Shown in pieces: positions 37,506-45,736 of a stretch of DNA of 64,000 nt (its first letter is position 1; the number at the start of each line of letters is the position of its first letter). The notes under the pieces are model-generated. The model worked only from the letters and a program-made list of their open reading frames with translations, searched no databases and had not been told where the DNA came from. Origin of the DNA: Providencia stuartii (lineage in GTDB: Bacteria; Pseudomonadota; Gammaproteobacteria; Enterobacterales; Enterobacteriaceae); contig NZ_CP119546.1 in NCBI RefSeq assembly GCF_029277985.1, positions 620,001 to 684,000 on the forward strand. Direction: 5' to 3'. A program made the position numbers and the translations under genes.

Positions 37506-38945
37506 ATGATGAATCATTGCATGAAATCGATTCTAGCTGTAGCAGTAAGTTCAATAGTTTTTGGTAGTATTATTCCCGCCTCCGCATCCACGTCTAAAGA
37601 TGATGCTGCTTTACAACACCGAGCTGCACAAGGTGATGTTACCCAATTTGGTGGTGCTCGTCGTTTAACCCAAGAACAAACAGATATTATGAAATCTGCG
37701 CTTCATAACGAGCAAGCGAAAAACGTGATTCTGTTTATTGGTGATGGTATGGGAGACTCTGAAATTACCGTCGCACGTAACTATGCAGAAGGCGCAGGTG
37801 GTTTCTTTAAAGGCATTGATGCATTGCCTATCACGGGTCAATATACTCACTATGCATTAAGTAAAAAAACACAAAAACCTGACTATGTTACCGACTCATC
37901 TGCTTCTGCAACGGCATGGTCTACTGGTGTAAAAACCTATAATGGCGCCTTAGGTGTCGATGTATTCGGTAAAGACCATGAAACCTTACTTGAGATTGCT
38001 AAACGTAATGGTAAAGCGACTGGTAATGTTACGACTTCTGAGTTGCAAGACGCGACACCTGCTGCACAATTTTCTCATGTGACAGGTCGTAAATGTTATG
38101 GACCTGAAGAAACGTCTGAAAAATGTGCAACCAATGCCTTAGAGAATGGTGGTCGTGGTTCAATCACTGAGCAACTACTGGTTACCCGCGCGGATGTCAC
38201 GTTAGGGGGTGGTGCGAAGAGCTTTAAACAAGTTGCAAAAGCGGGTGATTACCAAGGTAAAACCTTAGAAGAGCAAGCAAAGGAACGTGGCTTTAATATT
38301 GTTCGTGATGCGAAATCCTTAGATGCAGTCACTGTTGCTAACCAAGACAAACCTGTTTTAGGCCTATTCCATGACGGTAATATGGCTGTTGCTTGGGAAG
38401 GCCCTAAAGCGACATATCATGGCAATATTGATAACCCGCCGCTTGAGTGTAAACCGAATTCTAAGTTAGATCCAAATGCGCCAACGTTGGCTCAAATGAC
38501 TAAAAAAGCGATCGAGTTATTAGAAGTTAACCCTAATGGTTTCTTCTTACAGGTTGAGAGTGCTTCCATCGATAAAAAGAATCATAGCGCGAATCCATGT
38601 GGTCAAATTGGTGAAACAGTGGCGTTGGATGAGGCCGTACAGGTTGGTTTAGAGTTTGCGAAAAAACATGGGGACACACTAATTATTGTGACAGCTGACC
38701 ATGCTCACTCTAGCCAAATTGTTCCTCAAGGCGTTAAAGCACCTGGCTTGACTCAAGCTCTGATTACAAAAGATGGTTCCGTCATGGTCGTTAACTACGG
38801 TAACTCTGAAACGGAGTCGCAGGAGCATACTGGCACTCAATTACGCGTTGCAGCATATGGCCCACATGCTGCTAACGTCATGGGATTGACTGACCAAACC
38901 GATTTGTTCTTTACCATGCGTGATGCCATGGGATTGAAACAATAA
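37506..38945 (+). CDS. phoA: Periplasmic alkaline phosphatase
   Basis: A 479-residue secreted alkaline phosphatase (E. coli 471). After a signal peptide ([20 protein letters not shown]) come the metal-binding [10 protein letters not shown], the phosphorylated Ser in [15 protein letters not shown], and the zinc-binding segments [25 protein letters not shown] and QEHTGTQ. It frees phosphate from periplasmic esters and fits with the Pho box upstream and the phosphate transporter gene downstream. The ATG at 37506 is seven bases after AAGGA; an earlier in-frame region lies across the Pho box and cannot be coding. Confidence 0.95.
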   Translation: MMNHCMKSILAVAVSSIVFGSIIPASASTSKDDAALQHRAAQGDVTQFGGARRLTQEQTDIMKSALHNEQAKNVILFIGDGMGDSEITVARNYAEGAGGFFKGIDALPITGQYTHYALSKKTQKPDYVTDSSASATAWSTGVKTYNGALGVDVFGKDHETLLEIAKRNGKATGNVTTSELQDATPAAQFSHVTGRKCYGPEETSEKCATNALENGGRGSITEQLLVTRADVTLGGGAKSFKQVAKAGDYQGKTLEEQAKERGFNIVRDAKSLDAVTVANQDKPVLGLFHDGNMAVAWEGPKATYHGNIDNPPLECKPNSKLDPNAPTLAQMTKKAIELLEVNPNGFFLQVESASIDKKNHSANPCGQIGETVALDEAVQVGLEFAKKHGDTLIIVTADHAHSSQIVPQGVKAPGLTQALITKDGSVMVVNYGNSETESQEHTGTQLRVAAYGPHAANVMGLTDQTDLFFTMRDAMGLKQ

Positions 38946-38961
38946 ACCAACCCTGTAAGCT

Positions 38962-38997
38962 AAACCCTCTATGATAGGAAGTTGTAGAGGGTTTTTT
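38962..38997 (+). terminator. Terminator of phoA
   Basis: AAACCCTCTA (38962-38971) pairs with TAGAGGGTTT (38985-38994) followed by T residues, about 20 bases after the phoA stop. Confidence 0.88.
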
Positions 38998-39354
38998 ATT
39001 TATTGTCTTATCTTCTTTCCCTCGATTTACGCTCTCTTACATTAACTGTTTTGCGTTAATTCATCGATTCAGGTATAAAAAATTATTAGGTGTTTGAGTT
39101 CGTTTGAGCTGATTATGAGAGATTAAACGGCTCTATCACCAATACAACGACTGAGTAATTTGTTGTTAACTTTTTGAAAAACAATAAAAACAAGGTATGA
39201 TTGTACGATTTCATTTAATAAGATAATGTTTTTAGTTATCTAATTAGCTCATCCATCAAGAGTGAGGAAGGCTATTTTCTTCCGCTAAAAAACACTCATA
39301 TAGTTTTTATCACCATTGTCTTAACTATAACAAATATCACGTCATAGGGTTTCA
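38998..39354. other. Intergenic region upstream of the phosphate transporter gene
   Basis: About 360 AT-rich bases that should carry the promoter of the yjbB-like gene. No second Pho box or other operator is evident. Confidence 0.5.
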
Positions 39355-41007
39355 ATGCTGGCACTTTTACATCTTTTATCATCTGTCGCATTGCTGGTTT
39401 GGGGGACTCATATTGTCCGTACCGGTATTATGCGGGTTTTTGGTGCTGATCTACGCCGAATTTTAGGGAAAAGCGTCAATCGAAGAACAAGCGCCTTTCT
39501 TTCTGGTGTAGGGGTCACCGCATTAGTTCAAAGCAGTAATGCAACAGCATTACTTGTGATCTCTTTTGTTTCTCAGGGGCTAATTTCATTAACGCCTGCA
39601 ATGGTTATTATGCTTGGTGCCGATGTCGGGACGGCGTTAATGGCGAGGGTGTTAACTTTTGATCTCTCTTGGTTATCGCCTCTGTTAATTCTGGTCGGGG
39701 TATCAACCTTTTTGAGCCAGAAGAAAAATAGGGCGGGTCAAATTGGGCGCGTTGGTATTGGGTTAGGCTTAATTTTACTTGCACTACAGTTAATTGTGGC
39801 ATCGGCAGAGCCGATTACTCATGCTGACGCAGTGAAAGCTATCTTTACCTCGTTGAGTGGCGATGTGGTTTTAGCGCTGCTGGTGGGCGCGCTATTTGCT
39901 ATGGTGAGCTACTCCAGTTTAGCGGCTGTACTATTAACAGCCACGTTGAGTGCGACAGGCTTAGTACCACTCTACATTAGTTTAAGTATTGTCATTGGCT
40001 CCAATATAGGTAGTGGTTTACTCGCGATGATGAGTAGCCGCGGACAAAATGAGATCTCGCGGCAAGTTGTCCTTGGGAGCTTACTATTCAAATTAATTGG
40101 TTGTGCCGTCGTGCTACCTTGGGTTAAACCCATTGCACAATGGATTAGCCACTACGGCTTTAATGAAGCCGAAATCGTGATCTATTTTCACGTCTTTTAT
40201 AACTTAGCTCGCTGTTTAGTCATGCTACCCTTTGTGGGTCCAATGGCGAGGCTATGTAATAAATTAATCCCTATTGTTCCGTCAATGGCGCAAGAAATAG
40301 CGCCTCGTTATTTAGATAAAAGCGCATTAGAAACCCCCTCACTTGCTATCGCCAATGCTGTACGAGAAACATTGCGTATGGGAGATGTGCTGGGTGTGAT
40401 GTTACAGCGCTTTACCGATGTCTTGAATGGCAATAAGGAGCAAAAAAGGGAAATCAGCCGCTTGGAAGAAGAAGTGGATATGCTACATAGCAGCATTAAA
40501 CTGTATCTCGCACAATTACAACAAAGTGAATTGAGTGAAGAAGATTCAAGGCGTTGGGCTGAAATTATTGATACCGCTTTCAATTTACAGCAATCTTCGA
40601 CTATCATCCATCGCATGACATCGGAGCTAGTCAAAAAGTCCATTGATAATCGTCGCTCATTTTCTCATGAAGGCTATAAAGAATTGAATTCATTACTTGA
40701 GCGATTGCAAGCTAACTTAAATTTAGGGATGTCTGTTTTTGTTTCAGCCGATATTGATAATGCAAAACGTTTACGACGGGCAAAACATCGTTTCCGTCTT
40801 ATTAACCAGCGTTTTGCTTACGCACATGTGGAAAGGTTGCATGAACAAAATATGCAAAGCTTAGATACTAGCAACTTACATGTGAGCCTACTTGGAGATA
40901 TGAAACGGTTGAATTCATTATTTTGTGCTGTCGCCTACCATGCTTTAGAAGGTGTAGCAGAGAGTCGTAAAGAACAATTGAGTTTAGAAAATGAGAAAAA
41001 TACGTGA
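39355..41007 (+). CDS. yjbB: Na+/phosphate cotransporter family protein (YjbB-like)
   Basis: A 550-residue protein with an N-terminal Na/Pi cotransporter domain (about residues 1-310) and a C-terminal PhoU-like helical domain (about 340-545), the architecture of E. coli YjbB (543). The duplicated transporter signature is visible as GVTALVQSSNATALLVISFV (residues 53-72) and, in the second half, VSYSSLAAVLLTATLSATGL. The E. coli protein exports phosphate when cytosolic phosphate is high. The 3' end overlaps the next gene by 17 bases. A location beside phoA suits a phosphate role. Confidence 0.87.
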   Translation: MLALLHLLSSVALLVWGTHIVRTGIMRVFGADLRRILGKSVNRRTSAFLSGVGVTALVQSSNATALLVISFVSQGLISLTPAMVIMLGADVGTALMARVLTFDLSWLSPLLILVGVSTFLSQKKNRAGQIGRVGIGLGLILLALQLIVASAEPITHADAVKAIFTSLSGDVVLALLVGALFAMVSYSSLAAVLLTATLSATGLVPLYISLSIVIGSNIGSGLLAMMSSRGQNEISRQVVLGSLLFKLIGCAVVLPWVKPIAQWISHYGFNEAEIVIYFHVFYNLARCLVMLPFVGPMARLCNKLIPIVPSMAQEIAPRYLDKSALETPSLAIANAVRETLRMGDVLGVMLQRFTDVLNGNKEQKREISRLEEEVDMLHSSIKLYLAQLQQSELSEEDSRRWAEIIDTAFNLQQSSTIIHRMTSELVKKSIDNRRSFSHEGYKELNSLLERLQANLNLGMSVFVSADIDNAKRLRRAKHRFRLINQRFAYAHVERLHEQNMQSLDTSNLHVSLLGDMKRLNSLFCAVAYHALEGVAESRKEQLSLENEKNT

Positions 41008-41524
41008 GTTACAACGTGATGAAATTCCATCCGTTTGGTCAATTGATAGAACAGAATTAATCGAAAATCTCTATCTTCATCAAGATGGAAAGTTGGTGCT
41101 ATCGGCACAACGTTTTGATATGAAAGGTTGGCCTGAAGGTGAGCCTGAAGCTTATACGCCACATTTACTCGAAAGTTATGATATTGGCGCAGTGTTTATT
41201 GGTGTATATGACCAAGATGAGCTAATCGCAGCGGCAAGCCTAGATAACGTCTGGCGTGGCGAAGAACATAATTTACTTCAGTTATCATTTTTGCACGTTA
41301 GCCATCGCTATCGAGGTGAAGGCTTAGGTGGAATGTTATTTAATCAATGTTGTGAGCTAGCGAAAGAGAAGGGAGCCGCTGGGTTGTATGTATCAGCAAC
41401 ACCTTCTGAAAATACAGTGCATTTTTACCAATATATGGGATGTAAGCTACTTGAACGGCCTGATCCTGAATTATTTGCGTTAGAACCTGAAGATATACAT
41501 TTTGTGTATCTATTTGATGAATAA
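40991..41524 (+). CDS. GNAT family N-acetyltransferase
   Basis: A 177-residue acetyltransferase of the Gcn5-related family. The acetyl-CoA binding motif is visible in YRGEGLGGMLFNQCCELAKE (about residues 104-123), followed by GLYVSATPSENTVHFYQYMGC, the usual beta-bulge and helix of motif B. The N-terminal part (RELQRDEIPSVWSIDRTELI) is typical of substrate-side helices, but no specific substrate can be named. It overlaps the yjbB-like gene by 17 bases and is probably cotranscribed with it. Confidence 0.83.
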   Translation: MRKIRELQRDEIPSVWSIDRTELIENLYLHQDGKLVLSAQRFDMKGWPEGEPEAYTPHLLESYDIGAVFIGVYDQDELIAAASLDNVWRGEEHNLLQLSFLHVSHRYRGEGLGGMLFNQCCELAKEKGAAGLYVSATPSENTVHFYQYMGCKLLERPDPELFALEPEDIHFVYLFDE

Positions 41525-41600
41525 GTTATTTTAAGTTTCGATTAAACGTGTATCACTTCCTCAACAAAACGGTTGTTTTTTGTTAAAAACAAGATATGAT

Positions 41601-41615
41601 TGATAATCATTATCA
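41601..41615. promoter_or_regulatory. Fur-box-like palindrome
   Basis: TGATAATCATTATCA is a perfect 7-1-7 inverted repeat, matching the core of the Fur consensus (GATAATGATAATCATTATC) over its right 13 bases. It lies 20 bases before the start of a small membrane protein gene and predicts iron repression of that gene. Confidence 0.75.
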
Positions 41616-41635
41616 TTTGTATTGTTGAGGTAGCT

Positions 41636-41896
41636 ATGCCAATAAATGTAACAAAAAGCGCTTATTTACGCCGCTCTGCCGCAGGGTTATGGGGTGTTTT
41701 TGCGGTTATTTTGTTGAGCGTGATTTATCTACTCAGCAATATGGGGCTAAATAGCCTGAAAATTATCACTATCGTCACCATGCTGGCGACCGCGGCAATG
41801 TTGTTTAATCGAGGCTCGCGGCACTTATTAATTGTTCCTGCTGTTATTGCACTGTTATGTAGTTTGATTGCTTTGGTATTACAACATAATACTTAG
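41636..41896 (+). CDS. Small membrane protein downstream of a Fur-box-like site
   Basis: An 86-residue protein with three predicted transmembrane segments (GLWGVFAVILLSVIYLLS, LKIITIVTMLATAAMLF and LLIVPAVIALLCSLIALVL) and a basic N-terminus (KSAYLRRS). The ATG at 41636 follows GAGG by five bases. I recognise no family. The perfect Fur-box-like palindrome just upstream suggests expression under iron limitation. It stands alone between the GNAT gene and the tRNA genes. Confidence 0.65.
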   Translation: MPINVTKSAYLRRSAAGLWGVFAVILLSVIYLLSNMGLNSLKIITIVTMLATAAMLFNRGSRHLLIVPAVIALLCSLIALVLQHNT

Positions 41897-41992
41897 TGAT
41901 GGCGGATAAAAGAGGTGATGACAAAAGCGTTTGTTATTGCACGCAGATGAGTTAGATGGGCAATTTTGAGTCTTGGTGAACGATATTAACAG

Positions 41993-42078
41993 TGGTGCGA
42001 AAGGGGGGACTTGAACCCCCACGCCCGAAGGGCACTAACACCTGAAGCTAGCGCGTCTACCAATTCCGCCACCCTCGC
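41993..42078 (-). tRNA. leuT-type: tRNA-Leu (anticodon CAG), distal copy
   Basis: Read on the minus strand, the 86-base gene begins GCGAGGGTGGCGGAATTGG, has the anticodon loop CTTCAGG, a long variable arm (GTGCCCTTCGGGCGT), the T-arm with GGTTCAAGTCC, and an encoded CCA end. It closely resembles E. coli leuQPV tRNA. It is the second of two tandem copies on the minus strand. The exact gene name cannot be assigned. Confidence 0.95.
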
Positions 42079-42143
42079 AGGTACTGTCAATTCTCAGCTA
42101 TTGTTGTTAAGTCTAATGTGGACCTTAAAACAGAGAGTCTATC

Positions 42144-42229
42144 TGGTGCGAAAGGGGGGACTTGAACCCCCACGTCCGAAGGACACTAACACCTGAAGCT
42201 AGCGCGTCTACCAATTCCGCCACCCTCGC
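42144..42229 (-). tRNA. leuT-type: tRNA-Leu (anticodon CAG), proximal copy
   Basis: An 86-base gene almost identical to the neighbouring copy, with the same anticodon loop CTTCAGG and encoded CCA. The visible difference is in the variable arm (GTCC/GGAC pair in place of GCCC/GGGC). It lies 65 bases upstream of the other copy in the direction of transcription, so both are probably processed from one transcript. Confidence 0.95.
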
Positions 42230-42332
42230 AATATCAGACACTATCTTGTCGCAATAGCACGCAGCGGATTTTAGGCTAATTTTGCCATTCGTCAATAATT
42301 TTTTATTGCACTTTTATTTTTTTGATGTAAAA

Positions 42333-42358
42333 ACGGCCAACAATTATTGATTGGCCGT
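42333..42358 (-). terminator. Terminator of rsmC
   Basis: ACGGCCAA (42333-42340) and TTGGCCGT (42351-42358) form a perfect stem. On the minus strand it is followed by TTTTT. It lies about 24 bases after the rsmC stop. Confidence 0.88.
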
Positions 42359-42381
42359 AATGTAAAAAAAGCTTAATGTAA

Positions 42382-43395
42382 TTAACGTTTAATCGCTTGG
42401 TAAACTTTAAATTTTCCTGTTTTTGCCAAAACCTCATGGCTACCAAAAGCCTTATCTAACATATCTGGATAAGGTAAAAAGGCATTAGCAACAATACGGA
42501 AACGCCCCCCTTTCTTTAGGTATTTTGGCGCTTGGTAAATGATATTTTCAGCCGCGCTATAGTTGGTATTTAAGCCATCATGGAATGGTGGATTGGAGAT
42601 TATCCAATCAAATTTATCATGAATATCAGAGTAAGCGTCACTTGCAATCACTTTCCCCTTCAGTTGATTCGCTTGCAGTGTTGCAATAGAAGAACGAATA
42701 GCCGCGGCGCTAACATCACTTAGGGTCAGTGTAACATCTGGGTTGTGAGTACCCACTACAGCAGCTAATACGCCATTACCACAAGCGAGATCGAGAAGGT
42801 TACCGGTAATCGGTTCATTAAGTGTCGAAAGGAGTAAGTCACTACCAATATCTAATTCATTATGGCTGAATACACCAGGTAAAGCGTGAATTTGTACTTC
42901 TTCGACTTCATAGCGACGCCACCAACGTGCAATGTCAAAGTGTGTTGGGTGCTCTAATTCACCATAATAAAGTCCACAGCGTCTTGCCGAGTCAATTTTT
43001 TGTAATGTTGCAATACCTTCCATAATAGATTCGGCACTTTTTACGCCACTACGATTTTCCCCGACGATAAAAATCTGACTGCCCACTGCGAGGTGAGTAC
43101 ATAAATCATCGAGTTGAAAACAGGCTTCTTGTTTGTTTTTAGGCCAAAAGTAAATTAAGGTATTACAAGGTTGGATAAAATCCGCATCGGCAATAGCAGA
43201 AAATTGTGCATTTTCACCCATTAAGCGACTTAGGTTTTGCCAGTGATGATATTGGTTAGTGAGAACTCGTACACTCGCGGCTTCTAAGGTTGCAGCAAAT
43301 TCATCTTGAATATCACCGGCTAAAATCACGTGTCGATCAGTAAAATGTTCAAGGTGGCGTTGGATAACTTCGCTAGCCGGTGTCAGTAGTGACAT
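42382..43395 (-). CDS. rsmC: 16S rRNA (guanine-1207-N2)-methyltransferase
   Basis: A 337-residue protein (E. coli RsmC 343) with an N-terminal degenerate methyltransferase-like domain (about 1-160) and a C-terminal catalytic domain. The S-adenosylmethionine site LLDLACGNGVLAAVVG is at about 201-216 and the catalytic motif ISNPPFHDGL at about 266-275. It methylates G1207 of 16S rRNA in the small subunit. It is divergent from holD, as in E. coli, which fixes this as the rsmC-holD-rimI region. Confidence 0.95.
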   Translation of the reverse strand: MSLLTPASEVIQRHLEHFTDRHVILAGDIQDEFAATLEAASVRVLTNQYHHWQNLSRLMGENAQFSAIADADFIQPCNTLIYFWPKNKQEACFQLDDLCTHLAVGSQIFIVGENRSGVKSAESIMEGIATLQKIDSARRCGLYYGELEHPTHFDIARWWRRYEVEEVQIHALPGVFSHNELDIGSDLLLSTLNEPITGNLLDLACGNGVLAAVVGTHNPDVTLTLSDVSAAAIRSSIATLQANQLKGKVIASDAYSDIHDKFDWIISNPPFHDGLNTNYSAAENIIYQAPKYLKKGGRFRIVANAFLPYPDMLDKAFGSHEVLAKTGKFKVYQAIKR

Positions 43396-43590
43396 ACTTT
43401 TTATCTCCTAAATACTCTTCATACGTCGAGCCGTCGCGTTGTTGACGCCTAGCTGCAATGCAAATGGTATATAAACTGAATTATTTTGCGCACACTTTAT
43501 CAGAAAATGGGGAAATAGCATTGCTATGTTGGCGCTATTAATCCGCTTTGATAAGATGTGATTGTTAATATAGCGACTGGAATAAAATTA

Positions 43591-44001
43591 ATGGCACGAC
43601 GTGACAAGCTTTTAAATCAAATGGGTATCACTCAATGGGTAGTGAGAAACCCTGCTGTATTACGCGGTGAACGTGGTGTAAGAATTCCAGATTCGACTAA
43701 GCTTATTATTATTACTGATGAGAACCTCGATTTAAACAGCCTACTGTTAAAAGATATTTTTTTAGCGATGAAAGTGTATCCAACAGATGTGGTTTGTATT
43801 AATTCGGAGCAATTGGCGATGCTTCCAACACCAATAACAATAAATTGTTGGGTATTAGGCAGCCAATCTCATCCAGAAGGGTTAAAAACAACCTTTATTT
43901 CTCCTGTATTAGATGAGCTGGCAACCAGCAATAGCGCTAAACGGGCACTATGGGAGCAGATTTACCAGTATGACGAAAATTTCAGCACTAAAGCAGTCTG
44001 A
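43591..44001 (+). CDS. holD: DNA polymerase III psi subunit
   Basis: A 136-residue protein (E. coli HolD 137). The N-terminal segment ARRDKLLNQMGITQWVVRNPAVLRGE (first 20 residues 2-21) carries the conserved helix that binds chi and the clamp loader, and LPTPITINCWVLG matches the central strand. Psi links the clamp loader to chi and single-stranded DNA binding protein. The ATG at 43591 gives the family N-terminus MARRD; an ATT at 43558 in frame is not needed. It overlaps rimI by 32 bases. Confidence 0.92.
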   Translation: MARRDKLLNQMGITQWVVRNPAVLRGERGVRIPDSTKLIIITDENLDLNSLLLKDIFLAMKVYPTDVVCINSEQLAMLPTPITINCWVLGSQSHPEGLKTTFISPVLDELATSNSAKRALWEQIYQYDENFSTKAV

Positions 44002-44422
44002 TCTTGCTACTGCGTTCTTAATTGAGAAGTTAAGTCATGATTTTCCTTGGACTGAACGTGTTTTTTATGGCAACCAAGGTGAAAAATATCATAACATAAA
44101 AATTTCCGTTAATAATCAGGTTGTTGGTTTTGCAATAACACAGTGTATCCTAGATGAGGCAACACTGTTTAATATTGCTATTCATCCTGATTATCAAGGG
44201 AAAGGTTATGGACGTCTTTTGATGGAACAACTGATCACCGATTTAGTTGATAAAGGTATTTTGACATTATGGCTTGAAGTTCGAGAGTCCAATGCAGCTG
44301 CATTGCGCCTATATGATAAATTAGGCTTTCATCAAGTTACGGTGCGTAAAGATTATTATCCTGCAAAACAAGGACGCGAAGACGCATTAATTTTGGCTTT
44401 AACTCTGTTTAATGACGAATAA
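43970..44422 (+). CDS. rimI: Ribosomal protein S18-alanine N-acetyltransferase
   Basis: A 150-residue GNAT enzyme (E. coli RimI 148) that acetylates the N-terminal Ala of ribosomal protein S18. Seen are the LSHDFPWTERVFYGNQGEKY segment at residues 20-39, the acetyl-CoA loop IHPDYQGKGYGRLLMEQLI (about 77-95) and LWLEVRESNAAALRLYDKLG (about 106-125). The ATG at 43970 gives the expected N-terminus. It overlaps holD by 32 bases in a different frame, as in other enterobacteria. Confidence 0.94.
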   Translation: MTKISALKQSDLATAFLIEKLSHDFPWTERVFYGNQGEKYHNIKISVNNQVVGFAITQCILDEATLFNIAIHPDYQGKGYGRLLMEQLITDLVDKGILTLWLEVRESNAAALRLYDKLGFHQVTVRKDYYPAKQGREDALILALTLFNDE

Positions 44423-44451
44423 TTTAGAAGAAAGCTGACTTATTCAATAAA

Positions 44452-44476
44452 ACCACGGCCTAATGGAGGTCGTGGT
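44452..44476. terminator. Bidirectional terminator between rimI and the 2OG oxygenase
   Basis: ACCACGGCC (44452-44460) and GGTCGTGGT (44468-44476) pair with one mismatch. On the minus strand TTTTATT follows, so it probably ends the oxygenase transcript and may also end rimI. Confidence 0.65.
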
Positions 44477-44491
44477 AAACAATCACTAATA

Positions 44492-45544
44492 TTAGCTTTT
44501 CACAATCAGTGGGTCTTGGCTCACCATATTGTATTCAGTTCCTTTTCTGTAGCCAAAAATTCTTACTAATGTCCTGCGGTTATCTTTAACGATATCTCTA
44601 GAGTGTAGGCTTATTTTATTATTGATAACAATCATTCTGGATGGCTGTAGATCGACAGCATCAAACGCGAGCTTTTCGGTAATATGATTAAATTTAATGT
44701 AGGTATCTTTAATAAATGCTGAGGCGGTTGGGTTAACGGAAAAACGCTCCGGATTAAAGTTCATATTCAATTTTCCATCCTTGTTGAGTTCGAGTATGGG
44801 AACCTGTTTACCACCTAAGCTCTTGCCTTCACCGGCTGTTTTTGCTGGACGGAAATCAAAGCTATTAGTCGTTAATGCAATAATTTCTTCTAATGACAGC
44901 AGGGTGAGAGCGCGCTCAATAGAGATCACTTTTGTCGTTTCATATAAAGGATTCCATCGAGCGGTGAGTACAAGAGTCGATGGGGATGGAGAGTGCCCAT
45001 CAACAACTTTGATTGCAGAATAATAAGGGTCTTCTGTATGAGGTACAATCGCCTTACCAGAATGTGAACTGGTATCAGGATCTTCATTCTGTAATTTTTC
45101 GGTACCGCCACCATAAAAATTAGCGACGATTCTAATAATATTTCCGACGTTCTCTTTGTCATACGCAAAGGTTGTTTCATTAAGGAGCGCTAAAATAATC
45201 TGTTGTTGTGAGGCTAATTTTAAAATTTCGATATCGGTTTCTAATTCTTGAAGCGTTGGAAATGCCAATTTATCTGGAATAGTTATTGGGCTTCCATCCA
45301 TGTTAGTATGAATTAATCCCTCGAAAACTAAGTAAGGAATTTTTTCATCAATATAATCATTAATTAATTTTTTATCTTGCCCACTGAATAATGGTAATAA
45401 TTGAACCGCAACTTCTTCCGCTGCGCCTTGGCTGCCTTTTGCTTGGGGACCGCCATTTAGCGCGAGTTGGCAGGATTTATCATGTAAGAAATTGGCTATT
45501 TCTGTTTTGAGAACGATGCGATTAAGGCGATTGTTTTCTGGCAT
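44492..45544 (-). CDS. Fe(II)/2-oxoglutarate-dependent oxygenase (clavaminate synthase-like)
   Basis: A 350-residue protein with the metal triad of 2-oxoglutarate oxygenases: HTE at residues 169-171 (VPHTEDPYYS) and a distal His at about 314 (ISLHSRDI), followed 14 residues later by Arg 328, which would bind 2-oxoglutarate. The His-X-Glu form and overall plan fit the clavaminate synthase-like group that includes free amino acid hydroxylases such as AsnO and VioC. The substrate is unknown. It lies between rimI and the carnitine genes on the same strand as the BCCT transporter, but a terminator separates them. It is not evidently a CsiD or TauD orthologue. Confidence 0.72.
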   Translation of the reverse strand: MPENNRLNRIVLKTEIANFLHDKSCQLALNGGPQAKGSQGAAEEVAVQLLPLFSGQDKKLINDYIDEKIPYLVFEGLIHTNMDGSPITIPDKLAFPTLQELETDIEILKLASQQQIILALLNETTFAYDKENVGNIIRIVANFYGGGTEKLQNEDPDTSSHSGKAIVPHTEDPYYSAIKVVDGHSPSPSTLVLTARWNPLYETTKVISIERALTLLSLEEIIALTTNSFDFRPAKTAGEGKSLGGKQVPILELNKDGKLNMNFNPERFSVNPTASAFIKDTYIKFNHITEKLAFDAVDLQPSRMIVINNKISLHSRDIVKDNRRTLVRIFGYRKGTEYNMVSQDPLIVKS

Positions 45545-45682
45545 GATCTTATTATTCCTATAATTAATTTTAATAAGTCAATAGAGATCTTATTGATAAC
45601 GAAGACTATCCAAATCATTAATTAGGAAATAATAAAAAAATAATGATTTTTTGCGAGCGCTTAATGTATTAGTGATTAATAA

Positions 45683-45718
45683 TAAAAAAAAACCACAACA
45701 TTAACATTGTGGTTTTTT
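45683..45718 (-). terminator. Terminator of the BCCT transporter gene
   Basis: ACCACAA (45692-45698) and TTGTGGT (45707-45713) form a stem. On the minus strand a run of nine T (complement of the A-run at 45684-45692) follows. A T-run after it on the plus strand also allows plus-strand use. Confidence 0.88.
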
Positions 45719-45736
45719 GTTCTCTGATGAGAAATA

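Noticed and set aside
42011..42196. Plus-strand open frame across the tRNA-Leu genes
   Set aside because: It lies antisense to two well-formed tRNA genes.
41993..42229. tRNA-Leu genes as an integration site for a mobile element
   Set aside because: No integrase or duplicated tRNA 3' end is found next to them. The second copy is a complete gene and part of a normal tandem.
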